This document shows positions 57,221-64,000 of a DNA stretch of 64,000 nt, piece after piece. The notes under the pieces were generated by a model. It searched no databases. It had not been told where the DNA came from and saw only the letters and a list, made by a program, of their open reading frames with translations. A program made the position numbers and the translations under genes. This DNA is from Helicostylum pulchrum (lineage: Eukaryota > Mucoromycota > Mucoromycetes > Mucorales > Mucoraceae), in the NCBI GenBank assembly GCA_025677825.1, contig JAIXMO010000059.1, positions 104,288 through 168,287 on the forward strand, in the 5' to 3' direction. Each line of letters opens with the position of its first letter. The first letter of the stretch is position 1.

Positions 57221-58025
57221 ATGGCTGATCAAAACACCATTAACAATGGCACAGGAATCAATACGTCTGAACGAACATTTACACAGCAAGAAGTCGAACA
57301 ACTCGTTGCTCAGGTCACGAAACGTGTTCGAGAAACGCAACTTGAGGAAGCTGATAAACGACAAGAAGGCAGTGACCTCCCTGTCGAAATCTTTCAGGAA
57401 TTGGAAGACTACTCCCCTAATGAATTACAACGAGCGTTACAAAAATTCAAAAGGCATACCCATAAGTACAATAACAAAGAGTGGGTCACGCCAGAGACAA
57501 CAAACCCAAATTTCGTCAACCAGCTTAAGGAGACAAAGGTCAATACTTTACAGCTCGTTAGTAACATCTACCGCCTTACCGAGAATACACGAGTACAGGC
57601 GAAAGCAGCAACGGAATTATATGAGCACCTCAGATACATTATCGACAGAGGACTCAGAGAAGAAGACTTACCCTTATTCGAAGATTCGATCGAACAATCT
57701 CGTCGACTTGCGGTCTACGGATTTGGGGTCGCCAGACAACAAGAAAATGAAGCTAAAGAAATTATCACCAAAGCTCTTAAACTGCCCCCACAGTCTTAAG
57801 CACTTGGAAACTGCATCAGTCAGCGATAAGCGGTTCGTCTTTGATGAGAAATTTGTTGAACAATACTACGATGAAACATATAAACAAAGACTCACATCAG
57901 GTTCTGCACGATCCAATTACCAACGTGGGAACAGTTTTAGAGGCGGCGGAAGAGGATCCAATGGAATTAGATCCGGTCGTTTTTTCTCCCGTGGCAGCAG
58001 AGGACGAGGTCAACAATGGAACTAA
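57221..58025 (+). pseudogene. DIRS gag-like protein with one frameshift
   Basis: Starts MADQNTINNGTGINTSERTF right after the left repeat. The frame holds helical sequence (QEVEQLVAQVTKRVRETQLE, FQELEDYSPNELQRALQKFK) to 57799. The rest of the protein (LKHLETASVSDKRFVFDEKF, then an RGG-rich tail RGGGRGSNGIRSGRFFSRGS) continues in another frame to TAA at 58023-58025. The change of frame lies at a CCCCC run (57785-57789): mutation, base-count error or programmed shift cannot be told apart. The RGG tail would bind RNA. Its end overlaps the RT start by 10 bases. Confidence 0.75.
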
Positions 58026-60096
58026 AGAGGACAATACAACCCAACACCCACCCAGACAAGCCCACCTTCTGCCACAATCGAGTCCAACCAACAGTGAAGG
58101 CTACAAAGGAATCATCTATGGTAGCCACAGCATCGCTTCAACAGCTATCTCAAGAAACGAATTCCATTCAACAGGGAATATCAGATCATCAGAAAACCAA
58201 TTACAACTACTCGATACCACCGGACGGGATATTACCAGGTGGTCGCCTTTATCAATTTCTGCCGGCATGGAGACGGATCACACAGTCTACTTGGCCGATA
58301 TCAGTGATAGAGAAAGGTTATCAATTGCAATTCACGAAGGATCCAACACCATGGCGAATCAAATCAATGCGGAGATCTGTCGAAGACCAACAGGAGGACG
58401 AATCGGCTATCCAACAGTTCCTGAGGGCAGGTGTTATCCGGATTTCGGAGACACAGAACACGGATTACTTGTCGAACTTCTTCACGATTCAGGAACCTAC
58501 AAAACGTCGTCCGATTCTAGATTGTACAATGCTAAATCAGTTTCTACAAGTACAACATTTCAAAATGGAAGGGGTTCCGGCACTAAGGGATATCATAGAA
58601 CCGAACGATTATATTTGCAAGGTGGATTTGAAGGATGCTTACGTGGTGATACCGGTTCATCAAGATTCACAAAAATATTTGACATTCATGAACAAAGGGA
58701 CTGTTTACCAGTACACGTCTCTGGCCTTTGGTCTCAGCATTGCTCTAAGAGTCTTCTCCAAGATTATGCGTTATGCTCTAGAACCATTGAGAGTGAAAGG
58801 TATACGTTTGATCTATTATTTGGACGACATTTGTATACTGGAAAAGTCACCAGAGCAAATGAAAAGGACAACTATTTTACTAATTTCGCATTTGACAGAA
58901 TTGGGTTTTATAATCAACGAGAAAAAAAGTATTCTTCTTCCGTCCAGATGTCAAGAATTCCTAGGATTTGTATTCAACACCAAGACCATGAAGATCTCAG
59001 TACCTTCTCAGAAGATCAACAAACTGTCACAGAGGATTCGCCAGGCATCGAAACCACTGGAACGTTCATGCAGGTGGATAGCAAGTCTGTTAAGGAAAAT
59101 AACGGCGGTGATTCCAGCAGTAGGAGACGCCTTATTACATATCCGTCATATGCAAAGGGACTTAGCGAGGAGCCTACGTCTGCAAAAGAACAATTGGGAC
59201 AAACCATGCAGCTTATCAAAATCGGCGCTCCAGGAAGTTCAATGGTGGGAGACTTTTCTAGTCCAGAAGAACGGACTCCCGATACAGAAAATATCTCTAG
59301 TAAACCCAGAGATATCCATCTTCGTCGATGCTTCCGACACGGGCTGGGGAGTACATTCTCAAATGATCAAGACATCGGGATTTTGGAACCAAGCAGAAAA
59401 AGGAAATTCGATCAACGTGAGGGAACTGAAGACGATATATTATGCATTACTTCTCCATGTAAAAAATCCAAAGTTTCCCAAACAAATATTAATGTACAGC
59501 GACAATATGACGGCGCTCAAGTATGTAACTAAAGCGGGGGGGGGGGGACAGCTTCTTTTGCTCTACAGGATCTAGCAGTGAAAATCCAGGATCTATGCAA
59601 CTTACACCATCTGAATATTCAGTACAAACATGTTCCGGGTCATCAGAATATACATGCAGACAATCTCAGCCGCAAGCACAGGCCGATGTACGAGTCGACA
59701 ATTCCGTTGAAAATGTTTCAAGCTATTCAGGAAAGATGGACACGTCTGAGGATAGACGCGTTTGCTGCGTCTCACAATCATCAACTACCGAGGTATTGGA
59801 GTTATCAAGAGGACCCATTTGCAGAACAAGTGGATGCATTTCAACAGACTTGGAAGAAGAAGGGCCTATACATGTTTCCGCCATGGAAGTTGATCCCAAG
59901 GATATTACAAAAGATCAAGAAGGACAAGTCGAAGGAAGTAGTGTTGGTGACTCCACTATGGAAAAGCCAATTCTGGTATCCGATGATCCTGCAGATGAAA
60001 CATTTGGCATCGCCAATAGTGTGGTCGATGAAGACACAGAGATGGAATTTAGTCGCATGGAGGTTATCAGCAACAAAAGGACAATCCTTGGTTTGA
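58016..60096 (+). pseudogene. DIRS reverse transcriptase-RNase H and methyltransferase-like region, one frameshift
   Basis: RT part: ISETQNTDYLSNFFTIQEPT, RRPILDCTMLNQFL, KVDLKDAYVVIPVHQ, LAFGLSIALRVFSKIM and the catalytic YYLDDICIL. RNase H follows: EISIFVDASDTGWGVHS, NVRELKTIYYALL, MYSDNMTALKY. A run of 12 G (59536-59547) then breaks the frame, and the remaining part (LQDLAVKIQDLC, HVPGHQNIHADNLSRKHRPM) continues at 59578 in another frame. The end (RIDAFAASHNHQLPRYWSY, MFPPWKLIPRILQKI, LVTPLWKSQFWYPMIL) is the domain that in DIRS elements is related to adenine methyltransferases. The ATG at 58016 overlaps the gag stop (ATGGAACTAA). Confidence 0.85.
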
Positions 60097-61108
60097 ACGA
60101 AGGGACTGTAGAAATCTTAAGTAAATCAACAAGGATCAGTACCAACAAGGCTTACAACGCGTCATGGAAGATATATGCAAAATGGTGTCGAGAAAAGAGA
60201 TGTAACCCGAAGCATTTAATCCTCAACAAATTGTGGAGTTTTTGGTGGATAACAATGATAAAAAATATTCTACATTAAACGGTTACCGATCAGCAATAGC
60301 TTCAGTCTTAACAATTACCTATCCAAATCACAAACCAATAGCTGACACAAGAGAAATCGTGGATTTCTTCAAAGCCAAGCGACGTTCTGAGATACAACTG
60401 AAGTCTCCTACTCAACTAGAAACTTGTGATTTAGATGTTTTAACTCGTTACGTCAAGTCTTCTTTGTCGCCGAGTGAGACCCTTAGCTTATATGATTTGC
60501 AACAAAAAGTAGTTCTTTTATTGTGTATGCATACTATGTGGCGCCCTAGAAGCGATATAGGTAGAATACAATACAGAGACACTTTCCCGATTAAAAATCA
60601 AGGCACTGGTGAAATTGAAGGGGTTACTATTCAAGTCTGGGAGCCAAAAGAGTCTCAACAAAAACATGTTAAATTGGGGTTTTTGCAAGGTAATGAACAG
60701 AGGGACGTTTGTGTAGTCACAGCTCTTCTACTTTTTATGCAAAAAACGTCGAGTTTGCGAGAGCTACTACCCGATGATCATACTTTACTATTAAAAGCAT
60801 TAAACCAAACAGATGGTTCAAAGATCTCAAGTATAAAACCGGCGACGGTCGCATCATGGTTATCGGTGCATTTGAAGAGCGCTGGTGTAGATATAGCTTA
60901 TAAACCTCATTCGATTAGGGCAGCCTCAAGTACCAAAGCAGTTATACAAGGCATGGAAATTAATAAAGTCAAGGAACATGCGAATTGGAGTCTATCTTTT
61001 GATACCTTTGAAAGGTATTACTGCAAACCAAACATGAAAATCCATGATAGTACCAAGGTGCAAAATTCAATTTTTTCTGCTGAAAACGATACCACTTCGG
61101 AGTCCTAA
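60042..61108 (+). pseudogene. DIRS tyrosine recombinase, one frameshift
   Basis: Overlaps the preceding frame by about 55 bases. The N-terminal SAM-like helices (RISTNKAYNASWKIYAKWCR) run to about 60219, where a one-base length change near TTTAAT shifts the frame; the rest (EFLVDNNDKKYSTLNGYRSA onwards) is open to 61108. Catalytic residues are all visible: Arg in MWRPRSDIGRI, His-x-x-Arg in YKPHSIRAASSTK, a second His in KEHANWS and the Tyr nucleophile in FERYYCKP. The stop lies inside the internal complementary region. Because the catalytic half is intact, only the N-terminal join would prevent activity. Confidence 0.85.
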
Positions 61109-61180
61109 GCGAAGGCAACAGGGATTGTGTTAGGCACGACATACAATACTGAAGTTGCCGAAGCGAAGGATTAAGAAGTG
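61089..61180 (+). repeat. Internal complementary region (ICR) of DIRS element
   Basis: Complements both outer ends joined head to tail: 61092-61145 to 57060-57104 and 61146-61185 to 61372-61412. It serves as template for circle formation in the DIRS replication model. Confidence 0.9.
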
Positions 61181-61290
61181 GTACAAACCCTACCCTGGTA
61201 CCGAAAACTGTTTAGTTAATCTATTTGACCATCGATCTTTATCCCTCCCAAAAAAAAAAAAAAAAATTGAATTTATCTAAATAGCTTGCT

Positions 61291-61379
61291 TGAAAGATCT
61301 GGGGAAAAAGGGAAATAGTACTAGTTTTTTATTATATAATATCTGAAAATAAAGCGTGGCTCAGAGAACTTGTACCACT
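61291..61379 (-). repeat. Right inverted terminal repeat of DIRS element
   Basis: Reverse complement of the left repeat (57111-57196). The outer flank 61380-61412 (CATCCTTCGCTTCGGCAACT...) differs from the left outer flank, as expected for DIRS elements, whose outer ends are unique and copied into the ICR. Confidence 0.9.
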
Positions 61380-61418
61380 TCTTCATCCTTCGCTTCGGCA
61401 ACTTCAGTATTTGAGCCT

Positions 61419-61460
61419 TAAAAAAAAACGGGGTAGACGCAAAAAAAAACGGGGTGTAAT
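61419..61460 (-). repeat. Two inverted units of the GTCTACC minisatellite
   Basis: AAAAAAAAACGGGGTAGACGC then AAAAAAAAACGGGGTG is the reverse complement of units at 63664-64000. Together they bracket the 81-codon ORF and the intact GYxRKS gene. Confidence 0.75.
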
Positions 61461-61880
61461 ATTTGAAGCTTTTGAGTCGGACTAGGAAGACTGAGAAATT
61501 CTAAAATATTTTTCACTCTCTTTCTCTCGCTCTATAAAACTAGAGATTTCTAGTACTTTCTTTATACGAAATATAGTACGCGAGTAAACCACAACTGTGA
61601 CAGTGATTTGCTACCACGCCTCTATCGGGAACTCACATTTTGTTTAAAACTCTGTATCTTCAGTTAGGTCTTATTAGTAAATTAATACAGAAGTTTTTTT
61701 TGTGAGGTAGTTCCTCAATTATAATACTGTTTGTTTTTAATGTAAAGTATTTATTTAAAAGTACTAAGAATTCTACATGTTATGCAGTTTGACTAACAAT
61801 TACAGCAGCTGAATTAAAACTGGCTATAGCTTAATTGGAGGTTAATTTGCAATCAAATACTCGATTGAATTTTTGAAGAA
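61461..61880. other. Intergenic, no gene seen
   Basis: No similarity or structure recognised between the right end of the DIRS element and the small ORF. Confidence 0.5.
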
Positions 61881-62126
61881 ATGAAAATAACACGAGAGGA
61901 AGCAATATGTATGCTTTATTGCAAAGAATATAGCGACAAAAATGCCGCTGAACTTTTGAAAAAAATTGATGACGAAAAGGAATTAGATGTTTGCTATGAA
62001 ACTAGTCCTTTAAAACCAGCACTTGTTCCACTTTTTAGAATTTTTGCTGAACCTCATCTCTATAAGAGATTTAAGTCAAAAAAAAGACAAATAAAATTAA
62101 TGATACTCAGGAAAGGTTTAAAATGA
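61881..62126 (+). CDS. Small ORF of unknown function, doubtful
   Basis: 81 codons, MKITREEAICMLYCKEYSDK through LLKKIDDEKELDVC to a very basic tail (KRFKSKKRQIKLMILRKGLK). Composition is protein-like, and a plausible helix-rich fold with a basic C-terminus could bind nucleic acid. No homologue recognised. It lies between minisatellite copies and converges with the intact GYxRKS gene (214 bp between stops). Confidence 0.35.
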   Translation: MKITREEAICMLYCKEYSDKNAAELLKKIDDEKELDVCYETSPLKPALVPLFRIFAEPHLYKRFKSKKRQIKLMILRKGLK

Positions 62127-62339
62127 GAAGTTTACTATAGTTATGGTGTTAAATTTAATATAGCAAAAAACAACAACCAATGTTTACCACAATTTATTAC
62201 TTAATATATGCTAAAATTGAGAAGTACTTGTTACATTCAGCTCATTAAAATAAAATGGAGGTGTTAACTTAAATAGAAGGGAGTGAATCAATTGGGAGGT
62301 AAATTTAGCGGTTATGAAGTATAAAACAATAATTTTTTT

Positions 62340-63544
62340 TTATGTTTTTGATCTTTGACGTGGTGTTTTTCTACTATTAAAGGGCGATAATGTCTTGATA
62401 TTATCGAGTATATGGCTTCTTTCAAATTCTGCTGCATCGCAAATATATGGGAAACAGTCAATTACTATTTTCTCGATTGCATCATTATCCCTATAAAAAA
62501 CAGACGTAATAAGCACTTATCAAAAGCTTTAATCTAAAAAAAAATTACTTTATAAATTGTTGAATGTTTACTGGGTCAGTAGAGAGACCAGCATAGTCTA
62601 TGATGACTATGCAAACTTTTTGTTTTGACGAGGAGATAAAATCAATCATTCCTAAAATAAAGAGTGGATTTATCAAAATTAATACTTTTAAACTTAATGG
62701 AAATATACATATATTATATATACTTTGAGTGTTGCCATGAACATTTTGTATCTTTTCTAGTGTTTTGATATCATCTTTAAAGTCTCTTGTGGTGATATCG
62801 CTATTGGCATCTAAGGAGTAAGAAACAAAACATTTATCCACATTCGATCTTAAATATAAATTATTAACCATGCTCTGAATATTCTTGACCCGATATTGTG
62901 CTGATTTAACTGACTTTCGCACATATCCAACTAATACAAAGTCTTTTTTCAGGTTTTCCATGTGTTTTTGAAAATAAGGCAATTTTGTAACAATGTTCTT
63001 CACAACGTTTTCTACAACAGAAAGAAAAAGTAAGTACGTAAACGCTCATAAAAATTAATTGTTATAAGACTACCATGTAATTCTGATTTTAAAACGTATA
63101 ACTCTCTCATTCTAAGTGTGTTTCCTGATTCATTTCTCTTTCTCGAAAATGGTACTTGAGTATAATTCACCTTTCCTTTACACCATTGCGTAAAACCAGA
63201 TTCCGATTCGAATCTGTTTGTATACAATTTTACAATTCCAAAGACATCCTTTGCACAAATACGTTGTTTTTCATAATCTGTGTATGCTTGCATATCAACT
63301 CCAAAAATTGCATTCACAAATTGCACAATTTGCGAGTCGCTGCCTATATTTTAGGTATTAGTAATTGCTCTTTAAAAAAGACTCTAAATTACTTACAAAG
63401 TTGGATGCTATTCTCGACTTCACTGATTCTGGGAGCTGCTTGAAGATACCTCTTATAGGTAAAAGGGTCATAATGAATTCGATTGATTGGAACTAAGATG
63501 GGGTTTTTTTTCAGTTGTTTCGAAACAAACTTCAAGGTCGCCAT
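62340..63544 (-). CDS. Intact GYxRKS-family protein, resolvase-like (copy 2)
   Basis: Exons 63397-63544, 63074-63343, 62724-63011, 62549-62651 and 62340-62490 join in phase to 319 residues without a stop. The N-terminus (MATLKFVSKQLKKNPILVPI, then YDPFTYKRYLQAAPRISEVE) is basic and helical. From about residue 165 DFVLVGYVRKSVKSAQYRVK resembles the start of serine recombinases (hydrophobic strand, G-Y-x-R, Ser), followed by MVNNLYLRSNVDKCFVSYSL, RDFKDDIKTLEKI, KVCIVIIDYAGLSTDP and IEKIVIDCFPYICD, an alternation of strands and helices as in the resolvase fold. The recombinase DRLxR block is replaced by IDYAGLS, so activity is doubtful. Conservation with copy 1 follows protein blocks, not introns, so the family is or was under selection. 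Confidence 0.72.
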
Positions 63545-63663
63545 AGCTTGCTATTTTTTCTTTTGCTTTTATTACATTTTCAGGATTAAATTCAAAGTCC
63601 AAACAGTAAGCACATTGCATAATCACGAGAAACAGGCCATTTTAGATAGATAAAAGAAAGGCT

Positions 63664-64000
63664 ACCTTGTTTTTTTTACGTCTACCCCGTTTTTTGGTCT
63701 ACCTCGTTTTTTTTTAGGCGTATTTTGGTCTACCTCGTTTTTTTTTTAAGGCGTATTTTGGTCTACCTCGTTTTTTTTTTAGGCGTATTTTGGTCTACCC
63801 TCGTTTTTTTTTGCGTCTACCGCGTTTTTTTTGTGTCTACCCCGGTTTTTTTTGTGTCTACCGCGTTTTTTTTTAGGCGTATTTTGGTCTACCTCGTTTT
63901 TTTTTGCGTCTACCGCGTTTTTTTTTGTGTCTACCCCGTTTTTTTTTGTGTCTACCCTCGTTTTTTTTTTAGGCGTATTTTGGTCTACCTCGTTTTTTTT
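63664..64000 (+). repeat. Minisatellite GTCTACC(T/C)CGT(T)n(A)GGCGTATTTTG
   Basis: At least ten tandem units of two kinds: a short one (GTCTACCYCG followed by 8-10 T and GC/GT) of about 20-22 bp, and a longer one with AGGCGTATTTTG of about 31 bp. It continues beyond the window. The nearly pure T blocks and TAC/GTAG steps recur with little variation, so the array is young or kept uniform. Confidence 0.9.

Larger units (their letters stand above)
57060..61412 (+). mobile_element. DIRS-type tyrosine-recombinase retrotransposon, 4.35 kb
   Basis: Complete structure of a DIRS element: inverted terminal repeats, gag-like ORF, RT-RNase H with methyltransferase-like end, tyrosine recombinase and an internal complementary region (ICR). 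The ICR at 61089-61180 is the reverse complement of the left outer flank (57060-57104) joined to that of the right outer flank (61372-61412). The join, reading CTTCAGTATTGTATGTCG on the minus strand, defines the outer ends to within about two bases. DIRS elements use it to make a circular cDNA that the recombinase inserts without target duplication. All three coding regions carry a frame break, so this copy is probably not autonomous. Confidence 0.93.

Noticed and set aside
57841..59532. 563-codon open frame overlapping the DIRS gag end and RT
   Set aside because: It runs in another frame over the clearly recognisable RT (YLDD) and lacks any known motif; composition is that of a shadow frame.
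1..64000. tRNA, rRNA and CRISPR arrays
   Set aside because: No cloverleaf with a GTTCRANNC T-loop, no rRNA-like block and no regularly spaced repeat with unique spacers was seen by eye; a covariance-model scan would be decisive for tRNAs.

Overview
The window is AT-rich nuclear DNA of a filamentous fungus, most likely an early-diverging one (Mucoromycota, probably Mucorales). This is inferred from short GT-AG introns (about 50-250 bp, usually GTAAGT...TAG), long poly-A/T tracts between genes, DIRS and Tc1/mariner-type elements, and protein families that I associate with mucoromycetes (CBM21 phosphatase targeting subunit, PD-(D/E)XK-like accessory proteins). No rRNA, tRNA or CRISPR was found. 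Exon structures were worked out by hand from splice motifs, phase continuity and protein similarity.

Layout. 1-5.5 kb: 3' part of a PIN-domain gene, ribosomal eL14 (RPL14) and a secreted protein of unknown function. 5.5-9.1 kb: gene-poor DNA with degenerate repeats and a 1,077-bp element with ~300-bp terminal inverted repeats, TA duplications and a PD-(D/E)XK-like ORF. 9.2-21 kb: housekeeping block with ribosomal uL30 (RPL7, with a GC-AG intron), two proteins of unknown function, PEX19, an alternative NADH dehydrogenase and a delta-9 fatty-acid desaturase. 22-28.2 kb: a Tc1/mariner transposase relic, a 140-bp MITE, an intact nine-exon MFS transporter with an 8-nt micro-exon, and a decayed 2.8-kb inverted-repeat element. 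28.4-39 kb: PEX11, a diacylglycerol/sphingoid-base kinase, an 884-aa coiled-coil protein, a small membrane protein and a five-exon homologue of PEX39 with its KPWE motif. 39-42.5 kb: repeat-rich DNA without genes. 42.5-53.9 kb: CBM21/PP1 glycogen-targeting subunit, TALE homeodomain protein, AAC4-like protein, HAD phosphatase, Kin4-like kinase, BRCT protein and a small membrane protein. 53.9-64 kb: a mobile-DNA island with a DDE transposase relic, a 4.35-kb DIRS retrotransposon with its internal complementary region, and two inverted paralogues of a multi-exon 'GYxRKS' family on either side of it. One paralogue is an open 319-aa gene and the other carries a stop. The window ends in a GTCTACC-CGT(T)n minisatellite.

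Functional links. Three peroxisome biogenesis factors lie within 24 kb: PEX19 (membrane protein chaperone), PEX11 (division) and PEX39 (PTS2 import). They are not an operon and unrelated genes separate them. The desaturase and NADH dehydrogenase are same-strand neighbours in lipid and respiratory metabolism. The accessory DNA holds at least five kinds of mobile element, most of them broken.
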